Shown here: positions 9,087 through 17,499 of the stretch, one piece after another
How the letters are laid out: each line of letters begins with the position of its first letter
How positions within the stretch are numbered: the first letter of the stretch is position 1
The notes under the pieces: model-generated
What the model saw: only the letters and a program-made list of their open reading frames with translations
Told to the model about the DNA's origin: nothing
Database searches by the model: none
Position numbers and translations under genes: made by a program
Assembly (NCBI GenBank): GCA_021324685.1
Contig: JAJPIQ010000082.1
Span: forward strand, 1 to 64,000
Length of the DNA: 64,000 nt
Source: Bacteroidota bacterium
GTDB taxonomy: Bacteria > Bacteroidota > Ignavibacteria > Palsa-1295
Reading direction: 5' to 3'

Positions 9087-9855
9087 GGAACGATCGTTCC
9101 GGCCTGGGATCGTTCTACTGTTTGCCCTGCTATTCCCGACAGTGCTCCGTGCACAGCCGGTGAAGCCCTATCATTTGCCGGTGGTCCCGAAGGACACATC
9201 GACATTCCTGTTTTTCAAGGAAGTGACCGGCGGCCCGTATTTCACGGGCGGCATTTCGCGCCAGAACGAAAATCTTCCCAATGCGTCCACGAGCCTTCCG
9301 TGGCACTCCTCGCCACGGTTCGCGTTCACCATTGGGGCGACCGTCGATTTTGCCGTCAACTGGCTGTTCGGGATCGATTTCTCCGCGCTCTACGATTCGC
9401 GCGACGCGTACCTGGCCGATCTTTCCGGCAGCGATAATATCGACGTGAATATTGGCTATCTTTCGTTCCAACCTTCCATTCGGATCGCGTGGCTGTTAGT
9501 CGGCCTCGCCTTCGACCTTCCGATGGAGGGCAGCGCGACGGAGATCATCGGGTCCTATGAGCATGCGGACCAGCCGACCCAGCCCTATAATCAGAACCTG
9601 AATATTCCCACGAGCGATCTTGCCCCGATGACCGAGTTGCACGCCGCCCTTTCGGTTCCTATCCTCGAAAGCGATAATGCCGAGTTGCACTTTATTGTCA
9701 GCGGCAGCTATCCCTTGTCCAAATTTTTACATTCGGCAACGCCCTCGTTCGATACGACCGGGATGTTCTCGAACCAGAAAGCTCCCGGTCAGGGACCGCT
9801 GCCTACGGTCGAAGCCGGGCTATCGTACCAGTTCGATCTTTTGCATGGCCTCTGA
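9070..9855 (+). CDS. Outer-membrane beta-barrel protein, paralog A
   Basis: About 261 residues from the ATG at 9070; an ATG at 9049 would add seven residues. Signal peptide RPGIVLLFALLFPTVLRAQ. The mature protein has alternating strands such as FAFTIGATVDFAVNW, ALYDSRDAYL and SFQPSIRIAWLLVGLAF and ends YQFDLLHGL. It shares the order 'xDF...YDSR...YxSFxP..RI..LLVGLxxxxP' with the gene at 9912, so the two are probably tandem paralogs. The start lies inside dapF (17-bp overlap). Barrel type and cargo unknown; structural or transport role inferred only. Confidence 0.8.
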   Translation: MWYIGKERSFRPGIVLLFALLFPTVLRAQPVKPYHLPVVPKDTSTFLFFKEVTGGPYFTGGISRQNENLPNASTSLPWHSSPRFAFTIGATVDFAVNWLFGIDFSALYDSRDAYLADLSGSDNIDVNIGYLSFQPSIRIAWLLVGLAFDLPMEGSATEIIGSYEHADQPTQPYNQNLNIPTSDLAPMTELHAALSVPILESDNAELHFIVSGSYPLSKFLHSATPSFDTTGMFSNQKAPGQGPLPTVEAGLSYQFDLLHGL

Positions 9856-9865
9856 TTCCATCGAG

Positions 9866-9873
9866 TATATTTG
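9866..9873 (+). promoter_or_regulatory. Bacteroidota-type -7 element
   Basis: TATATTTG matches the TAnnTTTG -7 consensus of Bacteroidota housekeeping promoters. A TTTTG stretch lies about 22 bp upstream (ending 9843) and may serve as the -33 element. The start of the next gene is 39 bp downstream of the motif. Confidence 0.5.
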
Positions 9874-9911
9874 CAGAAGCGTTTGCTGTCACGCCACCTA
9901 TTTATACGACT

Positions 9912-10583
9912 ATGAAGTTATTTCTTGCCATCACCCTTCTTAGTGTTTCTTTTCGTTCACCTGCGATCGCACAAGGCCTCGACCCGGCTGCCAATGACGC
10001 CTGGAAAAGTGTCAGGCTCGGGCCTATGTTCCTTCCCGGCATGTCCTCCGACGCGGGCACGGTTGCAAACGGCGCCAAGACGGACGTCGTCGATTTCTCG
10101 TGGGCGCTCGGGGCTATGGCCGATTTTCCGTTTACTCCAAATTTTGGCCTTCGAGTTTCTGTCTGTTATGATTCCCGGGCGGTCGGCTTTTACGACCAAC
10201 GTAATTCGAATAGTTACGACGATTATACGTTCAGCTATTTTTCGCTCCGGCCGGAACTGCGCATCGGCGATTTCTTAGTCGGCCTTGGGGTCGGCATTCC
10301 GGTGGGGGCCAGCGTCACGGCCCAAAACGAAATCAGCCCGCATATTGGCGCCAGTAGTATGAATGTGCTTGTCGAAGGGCGGATCGGCGCTGCGGTCCCG
10401 GTGTTCGTCTCCAGCAATGGGAACTCCCTGGAGTTCATTGCCGATGCGTCCTATGGATTTACGGAAATCACGTCGGGCCCGTTGCCACCCAATTTTACCT
10501 CGAGCGATAAGACCCGGAACAATGGCCCGATCGCAGGACTACAGCTTGGCTTTGCCTATCTCTTTAACCTGAACGCGCACTAA
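9912..10583 (+). CDS. Outer-membrane beta-barrel protein, paralog B
   Basis: 223 residues; signal peptide MKLFLAITLLSVSFRSPAIAQ. The mature chain alternates hydrophobic and polar residues (ALGAMADFPF, SVCYDSRAVGFYDQ, YFSLRPELRIGDFLVGLGVG) and closes with GLQLGFAYLFNLNAH, a barrel-like end. It appears homologous to the preceding gene (same YDSR, F/YFSLRP..RI and LVGL landmarks). It has its own TATATTTG promoter element. Its TAA stop interlocks with the stop of the convergent propeller gene at 10580-10583. Function unknown. Confidence 0.8.
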   Translation: MKLFLAITLLSVSFRSPAIAQGLDPAANDAWKSVRLGPMFLPGMSSDAGTVANGAKTDVVDFSWALGAMADFPFTPNFGLRVSVCYDSRAVGFYDQRNSNSYDDYTFSYFSLRPELRIGDFLVGLGVGIPVGASVTAQNEISPHIGASSMNVLVEGRIGAAVPVFVSSNGNSLEFIADASYGFTEITSGPLPPNFTSSDKTRNNGPIAGLQLGFAYLFNLNAH

Positions 10584-12655
10584 TTAACCCGTTCCAACGC
10601 AAGCGTTCGCGTTCCGTCAGGCGTCACGATCACGCATTGGTATGTTCCGGCCGGTGTATGGGTGCCGTCCCAGACGGCTTGATGGGATCCGGAGGAAAAG
10701 TTACCGTTTGCGACCGCCGCAACTTCATGCCCGAGCACATCATAAATCGTTACGGTTGCATGACCAGCCGTCGATAGCGAAAACGGGATGGTCGTTTCGC
10801 GCGTAAACGGATTCGGATAATTACCATCGATTACGGTATGATCGGCAAGCCGCGAAACGCCAGAAAGGTCGACCATTTCCGAAAGCGGCCGCGACCAGAC
10901 GCCGCTGCCTCCCGTTCCGGCATACAGCGTCGTTCCTTGTATGGCAAGCGCTTCCACGCTTGTTCCGTCGGTGAGTCCGTCGTTCGCGGTATTCCATGTT
11001 CTCCCAAGATCTTGAGAGACATACACTCCAGCGTCCGTTGCTGCGAATATATCGGGACCGATGGTCAGCAGGCCATAGATCGCATTGCTCGCTAACGCGC
11101 CGGTTTTCCAGGTCGCGCCATCATTCGTCGAGATTAAGATCCCGTTCGATTCGGTCCCCAAAAATAGCACCCCATCCGTGCCTGCAACCTCGGAGAAGTA
11201 ATTATTATAAGCCGCGCCGGACGGAGGACTGATATTGTTCCATGTCATTCCAGAATCGTTTGACGAATAGACCAGACCGGTTGCCGAGCTGCAATACATC
11301 GTATTACCGCTCGTAGCAAATGACGTAACGACGAGGTCGATCGCGAGAAGACCGCTGCTTTCATCGACCCACGTAGAGCCATCGTCCGACGAGACGAAGA
11401 TCCCGGCGCCGGTCCCTGCAAAGAGAAGGCCGTTTTGTTCATACAGGGCCGAAATGGTCGTCGAGCTATAACTCGTCGTGGGGTTGATCCATGTCACGCC
11501 GCTGTCCGGAGAAACCAGGATCTCCCCATACAAGCTTGCGGCGAAGACCGATCCGTCGTCGGGATTCGCTGCGATGGCCTGAAGGGAATTATTGTAATTG
11601 GAAGGCATTGCACTGCTTACGTCGGTCCATGTCGCGCCGCTGTCCTCGGTTACAAAAAGGTCGCTGTTGACACAATTCGCAAACAGACGCGGACCGAGCA
11701 CGGCAAAACCACTCACAGAGCTGATGGAAAGGCCGGTGTTACTTCCGGTCCAGGTGAAGCCCGCATCGCTCGAAAGAAAGATTCCTGCGCTTCGCGTCCC
11801 GGCAATAATGCTGGTTCCGACTGCGGTCATCGCCGTCACCGTTAAAGAACCGAGCGTTGCGTTCGGTCCGCTCCAGCTTTGGCCCGAATTCGTTGTGAAA
11901 TAAAGCCCGGAATAGGCACTGGAGTAGAGCGCAGAACCCGTTGAAAACAATGTTTGTACCGACATGCCTTCGAGCCCGGAACTCTCAGGTTCCCATGACG
12001 CCCCCGAGTCGGACGAGCGGTAAATGCCATCCTGGGCGGCCGCGAATATCGAAGCTCCCTGGACGGCCAGAGCATACACAGAGCCCAGTGGAGCATCCGT
12101 AAGAAGTGTCCATGTCGAGCCGCTATCTGCGGAGCGAAACAGGCCCCACTCGGAGCCTGCAAAAAATGTGGTGCCGATCGAAGAAAAACAATAGATCGTC
12201 GTATCGACCGGAAGGGTCGTCACGGGGGACCAGTTGACTCCTCGGTTCGTCGAGCGATAGACCCCACCGTAAAATCCGTCGGAAATAAAAAGCTGACGCC
12301 CCAGCGTGGCGATGACCGTAATATCCGAGGCGTTCGAAAGTCCGGTCCCGATCTGCCGCCAGCTTCGGCCTTTGTCCGTGGAGCGATAGACGCCGTTTGC
12401 TTTGGTGGCAAAGACGGCAGTATCGAGTACGGTGATCGACGTAATAGGAATTGTTCCCACCGCGGCCATGCTCGACGTCCAGGTTGCACCGCTATCCGTC
12501 GAGCGATAGACGCCGGCCGGCGTTCCGGCAAAAACGTCTCCGGCAAACGTGGCCAGGGAGGTAATCTGCCCGCCATACGGTCCGGCCGCCTGCTTCCATT
12601 GCGCCGAGGTGGAACTCGCGATCACGAGAGCGATAACACAAACGAGATATTTCAT
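10580..12655 (-). CDS. T9SS-secreted beta-propeller (YCF48/sialidase-like repeat) protein
   Basis: 691 residues with a signal peptide (LVCVIALVIASSTSA). About a dozen repeats carry the YRSTDSGATW / SSDxGxTW (Asp-box, BNR/YCF48-like) motif, e.g. VYRSTDSGATWTSS, VYRSTDKGRSWRQ, FVSSDDGSTWVDE, predicting one or two beta-propellers across residues 20-600. The last about 85 residues are a type A T9SS sorting domain: GNYPNPFTRETTIPFSLS, then VTIYDVLGHEVAAV and WDGTHTPAGTYQCVI. The protein is therefore expected to cross the outer membrane by T9SS and be attached or released. Asp-box repeats alone do not prove an enzyme; no sialidase active-site set was identified. Confidence 0.9.
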   Translation of the reverse strand: MKYLVCVIALVIASSTSAQWKQAAGPYGGQITSLATFAGDVFAGTPAGVYRSTDSGATWTSSMAAVGTIPITSITVLDTAVFATKANGVYRSTDKGRSWRQIGTGLSNASDITVIATLGRQLFISDGFYGGVYRSTNRGVNWSPVTTLPVDTTIYCFSSIGTTFFAGSEWGLFRSADSGSTWTLLTDAPLGSVYALAVQGASIFAAAQDGIYRSSDSGASWEPESSGLEGMSVQTLFSTGSALYSSAYSGLYFTTNSGQSWSGPNATLGSLTVTAMTAVGTSIIAGTRSAGIFLSSDAGFTWTGSNTGLSISSVSGFAVLGPRLFANCVNSDLFVTEDSGATWTDVSSAMPSNYNNSLQAIAANPDDGSVFAASLYGEILVSPDSGVTWINPTTSYSSTTISALYEQNGLLFAGTGAGIFVSSDDGSTWVDESSGLLAIDLVVTSFATSGNTMYCSSATGLVYSSNDSGMTWNNISPPSGAAYNNYFSEVAGTDGVLFLGTESNGILISTNDGATWKTGALASNAIYGLLTIGPDIFAATDAGVYVSQDLGRTWNTANDGLTDGTSVEALAIQGTTLYAGTGGSGVWSRPLSEMVDLSGVSRLADHTVIDGNYPNPFTRETTIPFSLSTAGHATVTIYDVLGHEVAAVANGNFSSGSHQAVWDGTHTPAGTYQCVIVTPDGTRTLALERVN

Positions 12656-12713
12656 ACGCGGATCGAAAAATTAGAGACACAGGAGAATGCAGCAACGCAC
12701 GGAGCGTGTGTTT

Positions 12714-13859
12714 TCAATCCCGGCTGCCTGGAAACTTTTTCTTTCGGTTTCGAACGTAATCGACGAAAACAAATTGGCCCAGATCGTTGAGTCCCGAATA
12801 ATAGGCGCGGCCTTTATTCGATTTCGTCAACTCTTCGACGAAGTTGATGAGGTACGGATCGCGCGCGACCATGAAGGTCGAAATGGTCACTTTTTCGCGC
12901 CGGCAGGCCACGGCTTCATCGAGCGTTTTATTGACGATCTTCGGGTCCAGACCAAAAGAATTTTTGTACAGGCGGCCGTTCTCCTCGAATATGGCGGAAG
13001 GCTTGCCGTCCGTGACCATAAAAATCTGTTTGTTCACGTTCCCGGAACGTTTGAGGAGCTGTCGGGCAAGGCGAAGTCCGGCGCGGGTATTCGTATGGTA
13101 CGGCCCGACCTCGAGGAATGGAAGCTCGCTGACGGTGATCAGCTTTGCGTCGTCGCCGAACGTCACGACGTAGAGCTGGTCTTTTGGGAACTTCGTTTTG
13201 ATAAGTTCCGAAAGCGCAAGCGCCACTTTTTTGGCCGGTGTAATTCGGTCCTCACCGTAGAGGATCATCGAATGCGAAAGATCGATCATTAGCACCGTCG
13301 CGCAGCTCGTGACGTGCTCCGTCTCGTAAATTTCGATGTCGTCTTCGTGGATATCGAGGGCGTCCGGCGGCCGATCGACCACGTCGGGTGTCAGGTCCTT
13401 CAATATGCGTTTCTGGGCATTGAGAAATGTTTGAGTAAAGTCGATATTCGAAGACGAATCGCCAAAGTGATACGGCTTTGTATTTTGTGTTCGTTCGACA
13501 CCCTGGCCGGTATGCGGCGTATCGTGGGCACCATGAGGGGCTTTGCGGAGCGAACGAAACATTTCGAGCAGTGCGTCCCGCCGAATATTCTGGATGGCTT
13601 TGTTGGTCGGTTTGAGCAGAGCGTTCTCGTCCTCTTCGATCAGTCCCATTTCTTTCAACGAATCGACGAACATATCGAGCGTCATGTCGGGACCGAAGAT
13701 ATGGTACTGCTCATCGAGATATCGCATCCATTCGAGCGCTTCGTTCACATCGCCCGAAGTCGAAAGCAGCAGTTGATGGAACAGGCCGAGAAGTTCCTTA
13801 AGACGGTCCTCTGTCGTCTGGCTGACATTCGGAATCCACTCGGCATACCGGATCTTCAT
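12714..13859 (-). CDS. VWA-domain protein with MIDAS motif
   Basis: 381 residues from the ATG at 13857-13859 ([11 protein letters not shown]); an in-frame extension to 13943 looks non-native. The first half is helical and acidic. The second half is a von Willebrand A domain with a metal-ion-dependent adhesion site: DLSHS (DxSxS) starting at Asp193 and VTDGKPS further on, plus a threonine in the [12 protein letters not shown] segment. Such VWA proteins often work beside a MoxR-type AAA+ ATPase, but none is adjacent here. No signal peptide, so it is probably cytoplasmic. It is divergent from the mannose-1-phosphate guanylyltransferase gene. Role unknown. Confidence 0.88.
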   Translation of the reverse strand: MKIRYAEWIPNVSQTTEDRLKELLGLFHQLLLSTSGDVNEALEWMRYLDEQYHIFGPDMTLDMFVDSLKEMGLIEEDENALLKPTNKAIQNIRRDALLEMFRSLRKAPHGAHDTPHTGQGVERTQNTKPYHFGDSSSNIDFTQTFLNAQKRILKDLTPDVVDRPPDALDIHEDDIEIYETEHVTSCATVLMIDLSHSMILYGEDRITPAKKVALALSELIKTKFPKDQLYVVTFGDDAKLITVSELPFLEVGPYHTNTRAGLRLARQLLKRSGNVNKQIFMVTDGKPSAIFEENGRLYKNSFGLDPKIVNKTLDEAVACRREKVTISTFMVARDPYLINFVEELTKSNKGRAYYSGLNDLGQFVFVDYVRNRKKKFPGSRD

Positions 13860-13931
13860 AAAAGGATGAACCAGATTTCTGGAAAATGAATGCGATGAAT
13901 TGCCAAAAATGTAGGCGCATGGTTTCCGCCG

Positions 13932-13939
13932 TATTTTTG
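13932..13939 (+). promoter_or_regulatory. Bacteroidota-type -7 element before the guanylyltransferase gene
   Basis: TATTTTTG matches TAnnTTTG and would give a leader of about 80 nt. The leader contains the direct repeat TCAGCGGAATC at 13971-13981 and 13989-13999, whose role is unknown. Confidence 0.4.
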
Positions 13940-14027
13940 TCAAAGAAGCTTCGAAGGTATCGAAACCCCCTCAGCGGAATCAGTATAATCAGCGGAATCC
14001 CGGTTCGAAATCCAAATCTAAAATAGC

Positions 14028-15146
14028 GTGCGAATTAGTGTATTAATCATGGCGGGCGGAGTCGGTTCTCGATTCTGGCCGGAAAGCCGCGCGAGGCGGC
14101 CAAAGCAATTGCTCGATGTCGTCACTCCTGGCGTTTCGCTTATTCAGGCGACGCTCCGGCGAACACTCCTCTTTTCAGACATTGCCGATACCCTTATCGT
14201 AACGAACGAAGTTCAGCGCGAAGAACTCGAGCGGCAACTTCCCGACCTTCCGAAAACGAATATCATCTCGGAACCGATGGGAAGGAATACGGCGCCGTGC
14301 ATCGCGTTGGGAGCGAAGCTCATCGAAGAGAAAAATGGTGGCGATACGATCATGATCGTGCTGCCGGCAGACCATGTGATTCGAAACGAATCGGAATTCG
14401 CGCGGCTGATGAAGCTCGCCGCACGACTCGCGTATGACACGCGCTCGCTCATCACGGTCGGCGTTCATCCCACGCGACCAGAGACCGGTTTTGGGTATAT
14501 TCAACTCGATGATGAGCACCTTCCATCGCATGAAGAACTTCCCCAATTTTCCGAATTCGAACTACGCGACGTTTTTTCGGTAAAGCGCTTTGCCGAAAAG
14601 CCGGATGTCGATACGGCGCGTCGGTTTGTCGAAAGTGGAGACTTTCTTTGGAATTCCGGTATGTTCGCATGGCGCGTCGATGCCATCGAGCAGGCCATGC
14701 GCGAGTTCACGCCGGAGATCATGGAGGAGATCGGAACGCTTCCGAAACGGACGTCTTCGCAGTTTGCGGACAAACTCAAGGAAGTCTATAGTACGATCCG
14801 CGGCGTCTCGATTGACTATGCGGTAATGGAAAAAGCTCCTAACGTGTACGTTCTTAGGGCCGGTGCCCTGGGGTGGAGCGACGTCGGAAGCTGGGACGAG
14901 GTCTATCGATTGAGCGAAAAAGACCTCGAAAACAATGTGCTCATCGGTAGCCATGTCATCGCCCGGAACTCCCGCGGCTGCCTGCTTATCTCCCGCAACG
15001 ATCAACTTGTGATTACCTATGGCATGACCGACACGATAGTGATCAATACCGGCGATGCCATCCTTGTCACTAAACGTGACCAGGCGCAGAACGTCCGGGA
15101 CGTCGTCGATTACCTCAAACGCCGACAAATGGACGAGTATTTATAA
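14028..15146 (+). CDS. Mannose-1-phosphate guanylyltransferase
   Basis: 372 residues; the start is GTG at 14028, directly followed by the nucleotide-binding core VLIMAGGVGSRFWPESR. Downstream motifs fit the ManC/GMP family: RPKQLLD, SEPMGRNTAPCIALG, LPADHVI, TGFGYIQ, FAEKP and NSGMFAWR. The enzyme makes GDP-mannose from mannose-1-phosphate and GTP for surface polysaccharides. It lacks the C-terminal phosphomannose-isomerase cupin of bifunctional ManC/AlgA (total length too short), so it is monofunctional. No polysaccharide cluster is adjacent. Confidence 0.93.
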   Translation: MRISVLIMAGGVGSRFWPESRARRPKQLLDVVTPGVSLIQATLRRTLLFSDIADTLIVTNEVQREELERQLPDLPKTNIISEPMGRNTAPCIALGAKLIEEKNGGDTIMIVLPADHVIRNESEFARLMKLAARLAYDTRSLITVGVHPTRPETGFGYIQLDDEHLPSHEELPQFSEFELRDVFSVKRFAEKPDVDTARRFVESGDFLWNSGMFAWRVDAIEQAMREFTPEIMEEIGTLPKRTSSQFADKLKEVYSTIRGVSIDYAVMEKAPNVYVLRAGALGWSDVGSWDEVYRLSEKDLENNVLIGSHVIARNSRGCLLISRNDQLVITYGMTDTIVINTGDAILVTKRDQAQNVRDVVDYLKRRQMDEYL

Positions 15147-15270
15147 TGGTCCGTTGCCCCTAATCTTAAAATTTCAAATTAAAATAGTTTTCTAATAGGA
15201 TTTTTTCTTTTGAAACTGTGTCAAATAGTGGCGAAAAATGGTTAAGCAATAAAATACTTTAAGTCTTTGC

Positions 15271-15301
15271 TTGACAAAGCCCATTTTACATTGTATATTT
15301 G
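15271..15301 (+). promoter_or_regulatory. Promoter of rlpA
   Basis: TTGACA at 15271-15276 and TATATTTG at 15294-15301 with a 17-bp spacer: a sigma70-like -35 joined to a Bacteroidota -7. The expected start site is about 15308, only some 15 nt before the TTG start codon of rlpA. The surrounding sequence (15150-15300) is AT-rich compared with the window. Confidence 0.7.
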
Positions 15302-15322
15302 CAAGAGAACATAATGTAAAAC

Positions 15323-15751
15323 TTGAAGTCACGCGCCTCTTCGCCATGCCGCAAGGCGACCTTAACCAGTTTCTGGGTTCTGTTTTTTTGCGGCAGTGCA
15401 GTGCTGTCCGGTTGCTCGGTTAGGCCGATCATGACGGCTTTAGGTACGCAGGAGGGAATCGCTTCCTATTACTCGAATGACTTTCAGGGGCGAAAAACTT
15501 CAAGCGGAGAGATCTTTGACAATTCGAAATTTACTGCAGCTCACCGTACCCTGCCCTTCGGGACCGTCGTTCGGGTGACAAACGTGACCAATGGCCGAGA
15601 GGTCGAAGTCCGCATTAACGACCGCGGGCCGGTCAAGACCGAGCGGATTATCGATCTGACGCTGGCGGCAGCTCGTGCGATCGGGATCGATCGAGAGGGC
15701 CTGGGCCGTGTACGCATCGAAGTGGTCGAATGGGGGAAGAAAAAAGCGTGA
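15323..15751 (+). CDS. rlpA: RlpA-like septal-ring lipoprotein
   Basis: 142 residues; the only suitable start is TTG at 15323. A type II signal peptide ends in the lipobox LSGC with Cys31 as lipid anchor. The remainder is a double-psi beta-barrel domain with the RlpA signature: GIASYYSNDFQGRKTSSGE, FTAAHRTLPFGT, VRINDRGP and RIIDLTLAAARAIG. RlpA enzymes are lytic transglycosylases acting on naked glycan strands; the catalytic Asp of the NDRGP motif is present. The SPOR domain found in some homologs is missing. A strong promoter lies immediately upstream, and an inverted-repeat element begins at the stop codon. Confidence 0.9.
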   Translation: MKSRASSPCRKATLTSFWVLFFCGSAVLSGCSVRPIMTALGTQEGIASYYSNDFQGRKTSSGEIFDNSKFTAAHRTLPFGTVVRVTNVTNGREVEVRINDRGPVKTERIIDLTLAAARAIGIDREGLGRVRIEVVEWGKKKA

Positions 15752-15863
15752 GCTATCAAGTATGAATTATGGGCCGGTCATTCAGCTCTAATTACTGCCA
15801 CGGGCTCAGGGAGAGTCTTAGTTTTAATGCCGGGCCGAGACTCATAATTCATACTTGATAGTT
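15751..15863. repeat. MITE-like inverted-repeat element
   Basis: Perfect 19-bp terminal inverted repeats, CTATCAAGTATGAATTATG at 15753-15771 and its complement at 15843-15861, enclose about 70 bp; outer bases extend the pairing weakly. Near-identical 12-mers GAAAAAAG(C/A)GTG flank it at 15739-15750 and 15868-15879 (11 of 12 match), resembling a target-site duplication. It has no coding capacity. It could also act as a very stable 3' hairpin of the rlpA transcript. Confidence 0.6.
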
Positions 15864-15892
15864 CGATGAAAAAAGAGTGGGCATGCGGATGT

Positions 15893-16030
15893 CGAACGAA
15901 GAGGGATCGAGGTTACCGTAGGGGCAAGCCTCGTAGAGGTGGGTAATAGTCGTGATCTCTTCGTTCGCTCCGCTCCGGGTTTCCGAAGGCGGCGGTTGCA
16001 GCCTTCGGTGATCCGGAGCGGAGTTTTTGT
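15893..16030 (+). ncRNA. Candidate structured RNA of two stacked hairpins
   Basis: Hairpin 1 closes with a perfect 11-bp stem (CGAACGAAGAG at 15893-15903 with 15957-15967) and contains inner helices, e.g. TTACC 15913-15917 with GGTAA 15942-15946, making a rod of about 75 nt. Hairpin 2 is the terminator described next. The region has no credible ORF. It does not match tmRNA, RNase P, SRP or 6S landmarks I can recognise. It may be an independent sRNA or simply the rlpA 3' UTR. The rest of 16031-16412 shows only the 11-mer GGTGTAACAAA at 16230-16240 and the tRNA promoter. Confidence 0.4.
15968..16030 (+). terminator. Intrinsic terminator
   Basis: A perfect 11-bp stem CTCCGCTCCGG/CCGGAGCGGAG (15968-15978 with 16013-16023) contains a second 8-bp helix CCGAAGGC/GCCTTCGG (15983-15990 with 16001-16008). 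TTTTT follows at 16024-16028. Orientation fits termination of rightward transcription from rlpA or the RNA candidate. Confidence 0.8.
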
Positions 16031-16345
16031 CCACGGGTGGCCCCCAGCGTAAAAGCTGTTTTGGGCTGCCGGACGGCTTTGCATGCTACGGATCGGCCGG
16101 GTTCATCGGCCACGGCATGATTATTTGTTTATGCGCGGAGCCGTCGAAGCGTGGGGAATGCCCGAGAATGGCCGAGAAACAGCATTTTTAGGTAACGGTC
16201 GAAAATAATTTTTAAAAAAGATTCAGCAAGGTGTAACAAAACAGAAATTCGGAGGTTATTTGGGGGCTTCTTCACAGAGGCTCCGGCCTTTGGGGGATAC
16301 TATGCCGTAAAGAGCGAAATTCACTCTTCACGCAAGTTTGCACCG

Positions 16346-16353
16346 TATATTTG
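16346..16353 (+). promoter_or_regulatory. -7 element of the tRNA-Arg promoter
   Basis: TATATTTG, identical to the -7 motif before rlpA and the 9912 gene, lies about 60 bp upstream of tRNA-Arg. No clear -33 element was identified. Confidence 0.5.
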
Positions 16354-16412
16354 TAGCGGAAACATCGCCGCAAGTCACCGGGGCCTCCCCAAAAACATCG
16401 GCGAAGGACGAA

Positions 16413-16486
16413 GCGCCCGTAGTTCAACTGGATAGAACGTTGGATTCCGGTTCCAAAGGCTGAGGGTTCAAGTCCTTCCGGGCGCG
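16413..16486 (+). tRNA. tRNA-Arg (anticodon CCG)
   Basis: A full cloverleaf can be drawn. Acceptor stem GCGCCCG (16413-16419) pairs with CGGGCGC (16479-16485). D arm GTTC/GAAC. Anticodon stem TTGGA/TCCAA carries loop TTCCGGT, with anticodon CCG at 16447-16449 reading CGG. T arm GAGGG/CCTTC has loop TTCAAGT. The discriminator is G16486. The 3' CCA is not encoded. Confidence 0.95.
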
Positions 16487-16594
16487 CAGATTACGCCCTG
16501 ACCGCCGCGAAGCTCTAAAGCGTAGGAATGCTTTAAGTCGCAACGGAAGACGCTGTAGGTACGAAGAAAAACAGTTTAGTTGAACGATTTTTAG

Positions 16595-17326
16595 ATGATC
16601 CGATCACAACGGGAACTCGCCGAAGTCAGTCGGCCTGGCGCAGAACGGCTCTCGCAGACCGAGAAGCTGCTGCTGCGTTATGAGACCAGCCGCGACTGGG
16701 TGATGAACAACCAGCGCGCGATGGCCGTGATCGCGGTCGTTCTTATCGCTATTGTTGGAGCCCTGTGGTGGTGGGCCGGCCAGCGACAGACCAATGCCGA
16801 ACACGCTTCGACGTATCTGTCCCGGACGATGGGATTTTATTTCAGCGACGATTACCGGCATGCCATCGATGGCGATCGCACCGAGCGTATGGCCGGCGAG
16901 CCGATTTACGGTCTCCGCTATATTGTGGACCAATATGGCTCCACTCCCGCCGGGAACCAGGCGGCGCTCATGCTCGGCAATTGTTACTATGCGCTCGGCA
17001 AATACGACAGTGCCGAGACCGCTTTCGAAAAAGCATCGAGCGATTATCCGATCGTGAAAGCTTCGATCGAAGCGGGACGTGCTGCTATTTTCGAGCATCG
17101 AGGTAACAAAATCGAAGCAGCGAAGTTGTTTGAAACAGCGGCAGGACGAGATAAGCAAAATCCGCTCGATGCGGACTATCTCCTAAGTGCCGCTCGCGAT
17201 TACGAAGGAGCAAAACAAAAGGACGACGCCGTCCGGCTTCTACGTGAGATCGCCGGAGACTATCCGAATACGCAGTTCGATGATGCCGCCAAGCGCGAAC
17301 TGCTGAAGATGGACGTAGAGCTTTGA
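16595..17326 (+). CDS. Single-pass membrane protein with TPR-like repeats (YfgM-like)
   Basis: 243 residues. A cytoplasmic N-terminus of about 40 residues precedes one hydrophobic segment (MAVIAVVLIAIVGALWWWAG, about 46-65). The remainder is helical, with tetratricopeptide-like pairs such as NQAALMLGNCYYALGKYDSAETAFEKA and DADYLLSAARDYEGAKQKDDAVRLLREI. The layout matches YfgM-type or Tol-Pal-associated tetratricopeptide proteins that sit at the inner membrane and hold periplasmic partners. The partner here is unknown. It stands between tRNA-Arg and the T9SS cargo block, so it could assist secretion, but that is inference from position only. Confidence 0.85.
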   Translation: MIRSQRELAEVSRPGAERLSQTEKLLLRYETSRDWVMNNQRAMAVIAVVLIAIVGALWWWAGQRQTNAEHASTYLSRTMGFYFSDDYRHAIDGDRTERMAGEPIYGLRYIVDQYGSTPAGNQAALMLGNCYYALGKYDSAETAFEKASSDYPIVKASIEAGRAAIFEHRGNKIEAAKLFETAAGRDKQNPLDADYLLSAARDYEGAKQKDDAVRLLREIAGDYPNTQFDDAAKRELLKMDVEL

Positions 17327-17499
17327 CGGCAAGAGTGTTTTAATGCGCCGAATGCTTGCGCCAGCGAGTATTCGGCGAAATCGCAAATCGAAACTTTGTG
17401 GCAGATAACTGGAAAATGAGACTCGACCAGGAAAATTTTTTTAAGTCGGACGCGCCGGCGAATCGCTCGCGGTCCTCGTTCCTCACTAATGGAGGTAGT

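Noticed and set aside
15842-16113. Minus-strand ORFs across the 15.8-16.1 kb gap
   Set aside because: They run through perfect inverted stems, overlap each other in different frames, and have no homology or start signals.
15864-16412. tmRNA, RNase P, 6S or SRP RNA in the rlpA-tRNA gap
   Set aside because: The region is structured, but I could not find the conserved landmarks of any of these families on either strand.
17356-17499. 48-residue N-terminal extension of the giant protein
   Set aside because: GGAGG and a signal peptide favour the start at 17500.
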